DNA of 64,000 bases from Calamus simplicifolius (taxonomy: Eukaryota; Streptophyta; Magnoliopsida; Arecales; Arecaceae). Positions 1 through 11,272 of the stretch are shown in pieces. Position 1 is the first letter of the stretch. Each line of letters opens with the position of its first letter. Both the position numbers and the translations under genes were made by a program. The stretch covers positions 211,056 to 275,055 of the forward strand of contig UESW01001600.1 of assembly GCA_900491605.1 (NCBI GenBank), read 5' to 3'. The notes beneath the pieces are model-generated. The model was given only the letters and a program-made list of their open reading frames with translations. It was not told the DNA's origin and did no database searches.

Positions 1-1686
1 GAGTTGTGCAAGTGATCCTTAGACCTGAGATTACCATAGAATCTTATGCACATGAATCTATGTTTTAGTTTATACTCATTCATGGCTAAGTCATGTATGG
101 AGTGTTCATGGATATAAAGGATTGTGTATGAAGGTGATGAGTAGGTCAACAAGGAATCGATCATTTCTAGTAAGAGGAAAAGTAATCCCATGTAATCTCA
201 TCATATGATGACTTAAGAAGTCTTTGATCAAAGAAAAATAAAATTAGAATAGGTTTCTAATTTTTCATTTGTTGAGTCTTTATTATTGATTTGAGATTCA
301 AATGAATAAAATATTAGGGTTTGACATTTTTTCATACCCATCACTTATTTGGGATAAAGAAAGATCGAATGATTGAATTGCATAGTAACTTACCACTGAA
401 GGGTATTTTGGTAATTCCATCAAATTTCTCATCTTCTATGTAGGCATGATACATTGCTAGATGTCAATCATGTCTTGTAGGTTTTCATGAATTAAATTTA
501 TTTAATTCATGAGTAAATTTGAAAGATGGTTCAAATTGGCAACAAGGGTTAGTACGATTTGATCTAATTCGGTTAGTCAGTTTCTAATCGAACTGAATCG
601 ACTTAAACCTAGACCTACTACTGGCTAGATGAGGAACCCAATGGGTCACGCACATAAAGGAATTGGTCAAAGAATCATTTTAATAAGATTAATTAATTTA
701 ATTTGTTAGCCAATCAGCATGCTAGCACATGTGGCTAACTATCGCTCCAATTTGGGTCGAAATTGATTTGAACCGGCTTAATTAATTAATACAAATTAAT
801 TTTAGAATTAATTTGGGATAACCTCTGACCTGATCAACCATTTATTGGATTGGATAAGGTTGAATTAATAGAGTCCAAGAGACATGGGAAGAAAAACTAT
901 GTGCGTGCAGAATATTCAAGAGGTGTCTAAAAGTTCTTCTGATTTAAGGCACTAGAAGGCATATCTTTTGGGGATTTAAGAGTTCATATAAACATGGAGA
1001 ACCTTATCTTGACACATGAAAAAATCAGAGGCTATCCGATTTAAGATGGGATGCTAAAAGCATCCCATCAGGTGTGGCGCACGTATGAAGGAAGGTGCAG
1101 AAAATTATAATGATGTGTCCCTTGATTCAAATTGAAATGAATTTAAAAATTTATATCCTTTCAGAAGGACGTGGAATGGGTTGTATCCCTTCATTTGACA
1201 TTTCCCCATTCACTATTTAAAGGGGTGGCACATATGAGATAGCATCAGATAATTTTTAGTAATCCTTGTTAAGACAAGAGTCTTCTCTTTCCCTCTCCCC
1301 TTCCTACAAGCCTTAGTCAATTTAGGACAACTCTTTTCTTAGCCTATACAAGTCTTATTAGGCTTAAGAAAAGGGTAAAATGGGTCATAAGAGCCAAGCC
1401 AAGAAGTCAAGAAGCCAAAAAGAGGTTTAAGTCAAGTTCGTGAGCATATCTTTGATCCAATTCTCGTGTGGATCACCATTGGAGGGCGAACACTTGGGCG
1501 CCTAGTGGAAAAGATTGGATAACCGGCTTCCTTCTTTCTTCACCAAGTACTAATGTATGTTCCTCTACATATATGTTACATTTTATGACTAATTAATTGT
1601 TATAACCAAGGGGTCTTGGGTCTAAGGTTTTGGTCAAAGTTAAATTTTTTTTGAAATCCAGCCTTCCGCTACATGACCGGAACCCA
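1..1686 (+). repeat. Copia A 5' LTR (partial)
   Basis: This is a direct repeat of 7232-8940. It ends in CCGGAACCCA at 1686, four bases before the primer binding site. It contains a probable TATA box (TATTTAAAG, 1214-1222), which is preserved at 8455-8463 in the 3' copy and would drive the element's genomic RNA. No coding sequence is seen. Confidence 0.92.
1214..1222 (+). promoter_or_regulatory. TATA-like box of Copia A LTR
   Basis: TATTTAAAG followed by GGGG lies about 470 bp before the LTR end and is repeated at 8455-8463. Its position inside the LTR fits the U3/R boundary promoter. Inferred from motif and position only. Confidence 0.45.
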
Positions 1687-1690
1687 ACAT

Positions 1691-1703
1691 TGGTATCAGA
1701 GCC
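1691..1703 (+). other. Primer binding site of Copia A
   Basis: TGGTATCAGAGCC starts four bases after the LTR end. It is complementary to the 3' end of plant initiator methionine tRNA, the usual primer for copia minus-strand synthesis. Confidence 0.9.
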
Positions 1704-2827
1704 ACCTTGATTAATTCAATTAGTAGTACATAATATATTGATTACATGAATGATTATATTATGCTTTTAGCATGATTTGTTTTATTATGTAGAGTTATAA
1801 ATTTTCTTGTATTAGAACACGCCTCCTGAGCCTCTATGCCTGCGGTGTTTTGCATAGACTGGCCCAAGGGACTAATGAGCTATGGCCGGACGTGTTCTAA
1901 TTAATGAGAAATTTTACTTAAGATGATAATTTTAAAATTACATTGAATATATGCATGGTATGATATTATTGTTATGCATACTAGAAAAAGGATGTGCATG
2001 AGACCATCAAAGCCCTCCTAAAAAAATTATATTTAGTCGTAGTGTGATAGAATCATAATACAAATCCTTTTAGGGTTTGATTAATCAATTGGTGTCTAGA
2101 AAAGTGGTTCTGGAAAGGTAAAGAGATCGTGGTTTTTTAATTGGTTCCGTTGACTGACCTGGCCAATTAAATTGGTGTCTAAGGAAAGCAACGGAAGGAC
2201 CCCCACCTCTCTCCTACTTAACTGGCCAATTTGATTTATTTAGACCTTGAATTGAAAATGATATATTGATTATGAACACTACCTAATGCCTTCCTTCATA
2301 CTAAGATAAATTTATGATAACAACTATAGCAGGTTTGTTGTGCAATACAAGGCCTACTCTAGGGTTAGATATGAATTTCTTAGTGCATTTAATGCTTTAT
2401 AGCATGATTAGTGATGTTGCTTTGTTGTGTAACACAAGAGCAATATTATTCAATCATGTCTATATGAAAATGAAGGGTTTGACTAAACTAAGACATTATA
2501 GTTTTTGTGTAACACAAGGCTATAAGTATCTTAGAGGCAGGTGTTATGTTGAGAGTTGCATGGGTTGCAATTGGAAAACATATTTTCTACCCTTGAACTC
2601 ATGAATGTTTGTTGTGTAACACAAGATATTTATGAAGAATTGGGATCTCAACCCCACTAAAGAAACCCTGGTAGGGTTTTCTCGCTTAACATAGGTGAGG
2701 GTTATGGTATTCGTGATAAAATAGTGGGAGATACAATTAGATTGATAAGTCCTTATCTAGTTGTAGACATCATTATGAGTGATCTGCTTATGCATTGTTC
2801 TTTACTTTTAATGTAGATTAAAATTTT
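1704..2827 (+). other. Copia A untranslated leader
   Basis: This stretch of about 1.1 kb lies between the primer site and gag and shows no credible coding sequence. A short open frame at 2314-2604 reads through the palindromic repeats described separately. The leader would hold packaging or dimerisation signals in the RNA, which is an inference. Confidence 0.6.
2338..2624 (+). repeat. Four dispersed copies of a 13-bp palindrome in the Copia A leader
   Basis: TTGTGT-A-ACACAA, a perfect inverted repeat around one base, occurs at 2425-2437, 2505-2517 and 2612-2624. A compensated variant, TTGTGC-A-ATACAA, lies at 2338-2350. Spacing is 80 to 107 bp. Flanking bases are also similar, with TTTG before and AGG or AGA after. 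Confidence 0.75.
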
Positions 2828-3615
2828 ATGGCTTCTACTTTATCACTGCAGGGCATTTTAGATGCCAACAAGTTGACTGGTCCAAATTATGTGGACTGGT
2901 TGAGGAACTTGATAATTGTCTTAACTCAGGAAAAGGTTTCCTACATCCTCGACTCTCCTAATCCAGATCCGATCGAAGATGATGCTACAGAGGAGGAACG
3001 AGCCACATATAAAAAGTGGCAGAATGATAGTTTGACTGTTAAGTGTATCATATTGGCCTCAATGAGCAATGAATTACAGAGGCAACATGAGGAGCGAAAA
3101 CCTCAATCCATATTGCTCAATCTTAAAGAGCTTTATGGAGAGCAAAGTAGGGCTGCTCGATATGAGATTTTGAAGCAGTTGTTCCGTGCACATATGAGTG
3201 AGGGCTCATCCGTTCAAGCTCATGTTTTGAAGATGATTGACTTAATTACTCGGTTTGGTCAATTAGAGTTTGTAATGGATGGAGAGCTTAATCAAGACAT
3301 GATCATACAATCACTCGCAGACTCCTTCTCGCAGTTTATCATGAACTATCACATGAACAAACTAAATATTTCATTATCTGAGCTATTGAATATGCTCAAG
3401 ACAGCTGAGAGTCACTTCAAGGGTGATAAGGCTCATATTCTTCTAGTTGATAAGAAGAAGAAACATGCAATGAATAAAGGTTCAAAGAGAAAGATGAGCC
3501 TTAAAGTAGCACGCAAAAGAGGAAGAAGGCAAAGAAGCCTTCTGTTGATCGAGCTTGTTTTCACTACAGCAAGCAGGGACACTGAAAGAAGAACTGCAAG
3601 ATATATCTTGCAAGT
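2828..3615 (+). pseudogene. gag: Copia A gag (capsid and zinc knuckle), frameshifted
   Basis: Gag forms the virus-like particle and packages the RNA. The ATG at 2828 opens a product beginning MASTLSLQGILDANKL, then GPNYVDWLRNL, the typical copia gag N-terminus with a UBN2/DUF4219-like core to about residue 200. Near 3450-3540 the frame shifts: the nucleocapsid zinc knuckle at about 3553-3594 is in the frame of the following pol segment, not of gag. The knuckle is damaged, with the second Cys of the CCHC motif now Tyr and the position after Gly-His now a stop. The product would therefore lack RNA-binding capacity. Confidence 0.85.
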
Positions 3616-4134
3616 TTGAAGCAAGATGCTGGTGAAGAAGCATCAAAAGGTTTATACATGATACAAAATATTTTATCATTGAGTTCTTTAGTTTCTGAAT
3701 CATGGGTATTAGATACTGCATGTGGATCTCATATATGCAAGTCATTGCAGGGACTACAAAGAGTTAGAAATTTGAAGAAGGGTGACTTCAAGCTTTATGG
3801 CGCGAGTAGAGAAGCCATTTATACTGAAGCTGTGGGCACCTATTTGTTGTTATTACCTTCTGGCAAGATATTGGAATTAAAAAATGGTTATTATATTCCA
3901 AATATTATTAGAAATATTATTTCTGTACCCTTGTTATTAGAACAAGGTTTTGAAATAAATGTAAAGAGCAATGGTTGCTCTATCTTTTATTCTAATAAAT
4001 TGTTTGGCCATGGTTTGTTTAATAATGTTCTTCTAATTCTTTTGCTCAATGATAAAGTTTTGCTTGTTGATAACAAGAAAAGAAAGAGAGAAGATGTTAA
4101 TGCCACTTATCTCTGGCATTGTTGATTAGGTCAT
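3616..4134 (+). pseudogene. pol: Copia A protease and pre-integrase segment
   Basis: This segment cleaves the polyprotein in an intact element. WVLDTACGSHIC at about 3697-3738 is the aspartic protease site, but the usual DTG is DTA here, which should impair activity. Downstream, IIRNIISVPLL and then NATYLWHC mark the GAG-pre-integrase zinc region. The next codon is a stop at about 4123-4125 where Arg of the HCRLGH motif is expected, fitting CGA to TGA. The homologous frame resumes with LGHISESRISKLY just after it. Confidence 0.85.
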
Positions 4135-5100
4135 ATAAGTGAATCTAGGATAAGCAAGTTATATAAAGATAACTTCTTTGATTCTTATGATTTTAAATCA
4201 TTAGGAACTTGTGAATCCTACCTCATGGGAAAAATGACTAAGTCTCCATTCACTGGACATGGAGAAAGGGCAACTGAGTTATTAGGTCTTATACACACAG
4301 ATGTATGTGGACCTATGACAACTCAAGCTAGAGGAGGATACTCTTATTTCATCAATTTCATTGATGATTTATCAAGGTTAGGACACGTGTATCTTATGAA
4401 ACACAAGTTCGAAGCCTTTGATAAATTTAAGGAGTATCAAAGTATGGTTGAGAAACAAACTAGACATAGTATTAAAATCCTTCGATCTGATCGAGAAGAA
4501 GAATACTTATCTAGTGAATTTCTTGATCATCTTAAAGACAAAGGCATTCTCTCTAAATGGACCCCTCCTTATACACCTCAATTAAATGGTGTAGCAGAAA
4601 GGAGGAATCGTACCTTATTAGACATGGTGAGGTCCATGATGTGCTTCACAGATCTTTCAGTATCATTCTGGGGTTATGCCCTAGAAACTGCTGCCTATAT
4701 TTTAAACAGAGTGCCATCAAAATCAGTGACTAGCACTCCATATGAATTATGGAAAGGAAAAAAGCCAAGTCTTAAATATTTTAAGATTTGGGGTTGCTCT
4801 GCTTATGTCAAAAATATATTCGGACATAAGTTAAGTGCTAGGGCTGATAAATGTAGGTTTATAGGTTATCCCAAAGAAGGTATTGGATACATCTTTTATC
4901 ATCCTGTTGAGCAAAAGGTATTTATCAGTAGGCATGCCATGTTTTTGGAAAAGGAATTTATCCAAGAAGAAAGCAGTGGGAAGATACTTGAACTCATTGA
5001 AGATCAAGACTTACAACCTACTCCTGTTGACAATCAACAAGACATTCCTCATCCAGAAATTTCTAAAGATCAAGAACAACCACAACATTCACCTCCTCTC
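4135..5100 (+). pseudogene. pol: Copia A integrase
   Basis: Integrase joins the cDNA to host DNA. The frame is open from 4225 onward. Core acidic residues of the DDE triad are visible in LIHTDVCGPM, in LRSDREEEYL and in PQLNGVAERRNRTLLD. A C-terminal block, STPYELWKGKKPSLKYFKIWGC, is the usual copia integrase tail. The zinc-binding part just upstream has lost a Cys: TCESYLMGK where TCESCLLGK-like residues are normal. The catalytic core itself has no stop. Confidence 0.88.
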
Positions 5101-5169
5101 CATAGGTCAGAGAGAGTGCGGGGTGCACCTTTCAGATATGATTTTGTTATTAGAGATGACAACGAAGCC

Positions 5170-5905
5170 AATATCATTCAGGATGATGATCCCATGACCT
5201 ATACAGAAGCTGTCGAGAGTAAGGACTTTGACAGATGGCTTGATGCTATGAAATCTGAAATGGACTCCATATATACCAACCAGGTTTGGACCTTGGTTGA
5301 CCCACCTGAGGGAGTAAAGCCAATAGGGTGCAAATGGGTCTTCAAGAAGAAGATTGGAGCAGATGACCAAGTAGAAACCTACAAGGCTAGGCTAGTGGCA
5401 AAAGGTTTCAGGCAAAAACATGGTATTGACTATGATGAAACCTTTTCACCAGTAGCTATGCTCAAATCCATTCGGATATTACTTGCTATAGTAGCATACT
5501 ATGACTATGAAATCTGACAGATGGATGTAAAAACTGCCTTCCTCAATAGATATCTTGAGGAGGAAGTCTATATGTCACAGCCAGAAGGGTTTGTCTCAAG
5601 TAGAAGACTGCACCAAGTATGCAAGCTTAAGAAATCCATTTATGGATTAAAGCAAGCATCGAGGAGTTGGAACATTCGCTTTGATGAAACAATCAAAGAG
5701 TTTGGTTTCATCAAAAATATAGATGAACCATGTGTGTATAAGAAGACAAGTGGGAGTGCCATAGTCTTCTTAATTTTATATGTCGATGACATACTTATCA
5801 TTGGAAATGATATCCCAATGCTACAATCAGTCAAAACTTGGCTATCTAAATAGTTTTCCATGAAAGATTTGGGAGAAGGATCCTGTATACTGGTATAAAG
5901 ATCTA
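5170..5905 (+). pseudogene. pol: Copia A reverse transcriptase, two stops and one frameshift
   Basis: RT copies RNA into cDNA. Motifs in order are WLDAMKSEMDSI, GCKWVFKKK, YKARLVAKGF, DYDETFSPVA, then QMDVKTAFLN, KLKKSIYGLKQASRSW and the catalytic LILYVDDILIIG. An in-frame stop at 5515-5517 replaces the Trp normally before QMDVK. Another at 5851-5853 replaces a Gln. A one-base loss near 5895-5900 puts the remainder out of frame. The YVDD catalytic box is intact. Confidence 0.9.
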
Positions 5906-5924
5906 TAGAGATAGATCTAAGAGG

Positions 5925-6758
5925 ATGCTTGGCTTATCCCAATCTAGATACATTGACTTAGTGTTGAAAAGATTCAACATGGAGGAAAGTAAAAGAGGTT
6001 ACTTGCCCATGAGTCAAGACATACATCTCTCTAAGAAGATGTCTCCTAAGTCACCTGAAGAGAGACAAAGAATGAACAAGATTCCTTATGATTCAGCTGT
6101 AGGATCGATAATGTATGCCATGTTCTGTACCATGCCTGATGTTGCTTATGCCTTAGCAATAGCAAGCAGGTTTCAGGCCGATCCAGGGGAAGATCATTAG
6201 AAAGCTGTGAAAAATATTCTTAAGTACCTAAGAAGAACTAAGGATATTTTTCTTATATATAGAGGATCAGATTTAAAATTGGAAGGCTATACTGACTCCA
6301 GTTTTCAATCAGATCCGGATGATAGTAAATCCATATCAGGGTATGTTTTTACTCTATATGATGGTGCAGTCAGTTGGAGAAGTACTAAGCAGCAAACTGT
6401 AGCTGACTCAGTTACTGAGGCAGAGTACATTGATGCTAGTGAAGCCGCTAAGGAAGCTGTCTGGATGAAGAAGTTCATTATGGAGTTAGGTGTTGTTCCA
6501 ATGATTCAACAACCGGTGCCACTTTATTGTGATAACACTGGAGCTGTTGCACAAGCTAAGGAACCAAGGTCTCATCAGAAATCCAAGAACATCCTAAGAC
6601 GCTTCCATCTCATTCGAGAGATTATTGAAAGACAAGATGTTGTTATAGAACGAGTTGACACAAAGAACAATATAGCAGACCCATTCACTAAGGCCCTTCC
6701 TCAACATCAGTTTGATCGTCATTTGGATTGTATGGGAATTAAATACAAAGGCGATTGA
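5925..6758 (+). pseudogene. pol: Copia A RNase H and C-terminus
   Basis: RNase H removes template RNA. Motifs are YDSAVGSIMYAM, then LEGYTDSSFQSDPDDSKSISG, TEAEYIDASEAAKEAVWMKKF and LYCDNTGAV. A stop at 6198-6200 (GEDH-stop-KAVKNILKYL) sits where Trp is expected, a G to A change. The reading frame ends in MGIKYKGD at 6758, shortly before the polypurine tract. Confidence 0.88.
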
Positions 6759-6767
6759 CTTTAGTGC

Positions 6768-6778
6768 AAGTGGGAGAT
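6768..6778 (+). other. Copia A polypurine tract
   Basis: AAGTGGGAGAT directly precedes the 3' LTR start TGAAAGAG. This is the usual plus-strand primer of copia elements. Confidence 0.8.
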
Positions 6779-8940
6779 TGAAAGAGTAGTGCCCTAAAGC
6801 CAATCAAGTAAGGGCATTTTTATAATTTCTTTCAACTCATGTATGATATTTTATCAATTAAAAGGTAATTTTTTTGATTCATCATATGCTGTGTCTTATA
6901 TTTATTAAGATTATGATGAACCCCATAAGGTTAGGGCAATGGAATTAGGGTTATGATGAAGTTCATAATGATGAGACCTAAGTTTCCAAAAACTCTAATC
7001 TAAAATGTTTCCAGTCGAAGGATCATTGAGTCGAGGATCGATGATACCGGTAACACTGGCACATTCTATGTATGCTCAATAAAGAGGGTGGTTGGTCTCA
7101 CAGCCACTTTTGTAGAGACACTAATACAAGGATGTGGGTACTCATTAGGGTATGAGTTCACTGAATTGATCCACATTGAGAACATCTTATGGAGATCTTA
7201 CTTACTTGTCAAAAGATAGTTCTCTTAGTGGAAGTTGTGCAAGTGATCCTTAGACCTGAAATTACCATAGAATCTTATGCACATGAATCTATGTTTTAGT
7301 TCATACTCATTCATGGCTAAGTCATATACGGGGTGTTCATGGATATGAAGGATTGTGTATGAAGGTTATGAGTAGGTCAACAAGGAATCGATCATTCCTA
7401 GTAAGAGGAAAAGTAATCCCATGTAATCTCATCATATGATGACTCAAGAAGTCTTTGATCAAAGCAAAATAAAATTAGAATAGGTTTCTAATTTTTTATT
7501 TGTCGAGTCTTTATTATTGATTTGAGATTCAAATGAATAAACTGTTAGGGTTTGACATTTTTTCATACCCATCACTTATTCGAGATAAAAAAAGATTGAA
7601 GGATTGAATTGCACAGTAACTTGCCATTGAAGGGTATTTTGATAATTTCATCAAATTCCTCATCATCTAGGTAGGCATGATACATTGCTAGATGTCAATC
7701 ATGTCTTGTAGGTTTTCATGAATTAAATTTCTTTAATTCATGAGTCAATTTGAAAGATGGTTCAAATTGGCAACAAGGGTTAGCATGATTTGATCTAATT
7801 CGGTTAGTCAGTTTCTAATCGAACTGAATCGACTTAAACCTAGACCTACTGCTGGCTAGATGAGGAACCCAATGGGTCACACACATAAGGGAATTGATCA
7901 AATAATCATTTTAATAAGATTAATTAATTCAATTTGTTAGCCAATCAGCATGCTAGCACATGTGGCTAACTATTGCTCCAATTTGGGTCAAAATTGATTT
8001 GAATCGGCTTAATTAATTGATCCAAATTAATTTTAAAATTAATTTGGGATATCCTCTGACCTGATCAACCATTTATTGGATTGGATAAGGTTGAATTAAT
8101 ATAGTCCAAGAGACATGGGACTCTCGAAAGAAAAATTGTGCGCATGCAGAATTTTTAAGAGGCATCTAAAAGTCCTTCTGATTTAAGGTACTAGAAGGCG
8201 TATCTTGTGGGGATTTAAGAGTCCATATAAACATGGAGAACCTAATCTTGACACATGGCAAAATCAGAGGCTATCTTATTTAAGATGGGATGCCAAAAGC
8301 TTCCCATCAGGTATGGCGCGCGTAGGGAGGAAGGTATAGAAAATTATAACGATATGTGTCCCTTGATTCAAATTGAAATGAATTTAAAAATTTATATCCT
8401 TTCAGAAGGACGTGGAATGGGTTGTATCCCTTCATTTGACGTCTCCCCATTCACTATTTAAAGGGGGTAGCACATATGGGATAGCATCGGATAATTTTTA
8501 GTAATCCTTGTTAAGATAAGAGTCTTCTCTCTCCCTCTCCCCTTCCTACAAGCCTTAGTCAATTTAGGACAACTCTTTTCTTAGCCTATACAAGTTTTAT
8601 TAGGCTTAAGAAAAGGGTAAAAAGGGTCCTAAGAGCCAAGCCAAGAAGTCAAAAAGCCAAAAAGAGGTTTAAGTCAAGTTCGTGAGCATATCTTTGATTC
8701 AATTCTCGTGTGGATCACCATTGGAGGGTGAACACTTGGGCGCCTAGTGGAAAAGATTGGATAACCGGCTTCCTTCTTTCTTTACCAAGTACTAAGGTAT
8801 GTTCCTCTACATATATGTTACATTTTATGACTAATTAATTGTTATAATCAAGGGGTCTTGGGTCTAAGGTTTCGGTTGATTAGGGTTTCAAGGTTAATTT
8901 TTTTTTGAAATCCAGCCTTTCGCTGCATGACCGGAACCCA
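6779..8940 (+). repeat. Copia A 3' LTR (complete, about 2.16 kb)
   Basis: It begins TGAAAGAGTAG after the polypurine tract and ends CCGGAACCCA, giving TG...CA termini, and it repeats 1-1686. At over 2 kb it is long for a copia LTR. A small open frame at 8255-8461 falls inside and has no recognisable product. Beyond 8940 the reading frame of Copia B begins, so 8940/8941 is the right insertion boundary. Confidence 0.92.
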
Positions 8941-9229
8941 ATAAAAGGAACTATCTTGACTAACCCCAAAGGACCCAAGAAAGCTTGGGTACCTAAGAAT
9001 AAAATTTAAAATTGTGTATGCAGGTGTGTCTTGCAACCCGAGCAATTAAAAGACAATGGTACTTGGATAGCTGGTGCTTAAGATACATGACCGGTGATGA
9101 ATCACAATTCATCACTTTGGAGGCAAAAGATGAAGGTGTTGTTACTTTCGGTGATAATGGCCAAGGAAAATAATTGGCATTGAAAAAATAGGTATCACAC
9201 CTCATGCTTATATTGATAATGTCTTACTT
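8941..9229 (+). pseudogene. pol: Copia B gag C-terminus and protease
   Basis: The sequence opens in GPKKAWVPKNK, the linker that precedes the protease in Copia C (26100-26161). The protease motif reads LDSWCLRYMTGD where LDSGCSRHMTGD is typical (compare Copia C), so the catalytic-loop Gly is Trp and the enzyme would be dead. GDESQFITLEAKDEG follows. Several stops occur near 9165-9225. An insertion or intron-like stretch at 9005-9030 carries extra bases relative to C. Confidence 0.75.
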
Positions 9230-10469
9230 GTGAAAGGACTGAAACACAATTTACTTAGTATTAGTCAATTATGTGATAAAGGATTTAATGTTACATTTGA
9301 ATCATCTTTATGCATTGTTAAAAATCCTGCAAATGATAATATGAGATTTGTTGGTCAAAGGCATGGTAATGTATACATTGTTAATTTAAATGATTTACAT
9401 GATCAAAATATTGATTGCCTAGTTGCTACAAACAATAAATCTGATAATAGTTGGTTATGGCATCGTAGGCTAGCTCATGCAAGCATGGATTTATTATCTA
9501 AATTAATTAAGAAGGATTTAGTATATGGTTTGCCAAAACTTATTTTTGAAAAAGATAAGATTTATAATGCTTGTCAATTTGGAAAATAAACCCGAGTATC
9601 TTTTAAATCAAAGAATTTAGTTTCAGCCACTAAACCTTTAGAACTCTTACATATGGATTTATTTGGTCATAAGAACAACTAGTTTAGAACGAAAAAGATA
9701 TGATTTTGTTATTATTGATGATTTTTCTTGTTTTACATGGGTTTTATTTTTAACTAGTAAAGATGAAGCATTTCCAGCATTTCAAAAATTATTTAAAAGA
9801 ATTGCAAATAAAAAGAATTCTTCTATTTTATCAATTCGAAGTGATCATGGAATAGAATTTGAAAATAAATCTTTTGAAGATTTTTGTAATAAAAATGGAA
9901 TTGAATATAATTTTTCTACACCAAGAACACCATAACAAAATGGAGTAGTAGAAAGAAAGAATACAACTTTAGAAGAAATGGCCCATACCATGTTGTGTGA
10001 AAATAATCTTTCAAAATACTTTTAGGCAGAAGCTATCAACACTGCATGCTATGTTTTAAATCGTGCATTGATTAGACCTGTTTTGAAAAAGACTCCATAT
10101 GAGATTTGGAAAGGAAGAAAACCTAATATAAGTTACTTTCATATTTTTGGATGCCGATGTTTTGTTTTAAATAATGAAAAATCAAACCTTGATAAATTCG
10201 ATGCTAAATCTGATGAAGGAATTTTTCTCGGTTATTCTTTACATAGTAGAGCTTTTAGAGTATTTAACAAAAAGACTCTAGTAGTTGAAGAACCAATTCA
10301 TGTTATCTTTGATGAATCTAATGATCTTCCATTAAGGAAGAGAAAAGGTATGAATGATGCAGATGAAATTGAAGATCAACTCAAGGACATCACATTGAAG
10401 GACAAAAATGACTCAAATACACAAGAGGTAAATGGAGAAGGGAACGCTGACCTACCTGAAGCCTCATAA
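9230..10469 (+). pseudogene. pol: Copia B integrase region
   Basis: The first part is GLKHNLLSISQLCDKGFNV, then WLWHRRLAHASMDL and ACQFGK, the zinc-binding N-domain. The core shows FVIIDDFSCFTWVLF, IRSDHGIEFENKSF and, after a stop near 9934, the NGVVERK region. IWGRKPN-type tail residues (YEIWKGRKPNISYFHIFGC) follow, and the open segment ends at 10469. Stops at about 9586, 9934 and 10024 and a frameshift near 9665 break the frame. Two of these replace Gln (CAA or CAG to TAA or TAG). Confidence 0.85.
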
Positions 10470-10489
10470 GGTAATGATGAATTAGAAAG

Positions 10490-11272
10490 AGGATGGAGGT
10501 ACGTTCTCAGTCACCCTAAAGATCAAATTATAGGTGATCCATCTCATGGAGTTAGAACTAGATCATCATTTAGAGATGCTTATAATAACTTAGCATTCGT
10601 ATCTAAAATTAAACCTAAATATTATGATGATGCTAAAAATGATGTTGATTGGATTAATGCCATGCATGAGGAACTTCACTAGTTTGAAAGAAATAATGTA
10701 TGGACACTTACTGAAAGACCTAATGATCATCAAATTATTGGAACTAAATGGGTTTTTAGAAACAAATTGGATGAACATGGTAATATAATTAGAAATAAAG
10801 CAAGATTAGTAGCTAAGGGTTATAATCAAGAAGAGAAAATTGATTTTGATGAGACTTATGCCCCTGTTGCTAGATTAGAAGCTATTAGATTACTTCTTGC
10901 TTATGCTTGTTTTATGAATTTTAAACCATATCAAATGGATGTTAAAAGCACTTTCTTGAATGGATACATTGCTGAACAAGTTTTTGTAGAACAACCACCC
11001 AGATTTGAAAATCACTTGTTTTCAAACCACATATTTAAATTGAACAAAGCTTTATATGGTTTAAAACAAGCACTCCGGGCTTGGTACGAAAGATTAAGCA
11101 AATTCTTGGTCAGGAATGACTTTATTCAAGAAAATGTGGATACAACTTTATTTATTAAAAGATAAAATAAAGATATATTAATTATTCAAATCTATGTTGA
11201 TGATATCATATTTGGTGCCACTAATGATTTTTTGTGCAGGACTTTGTTGAGCTTATGTAGGGAGAGTTCGAG
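10490..11272 (+). pseudogene. pol: Copia B reverse transcriptase
   Basis: GWRYVLSHPKDQIIGDPSHGVRTRSS-like residues precede the RT core. Then come IIGTKWVFRNKLDEHG, ARLVAKGYNQEEKIDFDETYAPVARLEAIRLLLA, QMDVKSTFLNGYI and LYGLKQALRAWYERL. IQIYVDDIIFGATND near 11185-11225 holds an intact YVDD box but follows a stop at 11163-11165. A stop near 10680 (TAG) also breaks the N-terminal part. Confidence 0.87.

Larger units (their letters stand above)
1..8940 (+). mobile_element. Copia A: Ty1/copia LTR retrotransposon, 5' end cut by window
   Basis: The two flanking copies of one LTR (1-1686 and 6779-8940) enclose a primer site, gag and a pol in the order protease, integrase, reverse transcriptase, RNase H, which defines Ty1/copia. 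Window base 1 corresponds to about 7232 in the 3' LTR, so roughly 450 bp of the 5' LTR lie outside. The LTRs differ by a few percent by eye. The element interrupts Copia B: the bases right of 8940 continue that element's gag-pol. Every long coding segment contains stops or frameshifts, so it is a dead copy. The lineage within copia was not settled. Confidence 0.93.

Noticed and set aside
1691..1703. TGGTATCAGAGC segments as tRNA genes (also 27724-27735 and 51062-51073)
   Set aside because: Only the 3' tRNA-complementary portion is present, next to LTRs; they are primer binding sites.
2314..2604. 96-codon open frame before Copia A gag
   Set aside because: It lies in the untranslated leader, reads through palindromic repeats and resembles nothing in other copia elements.
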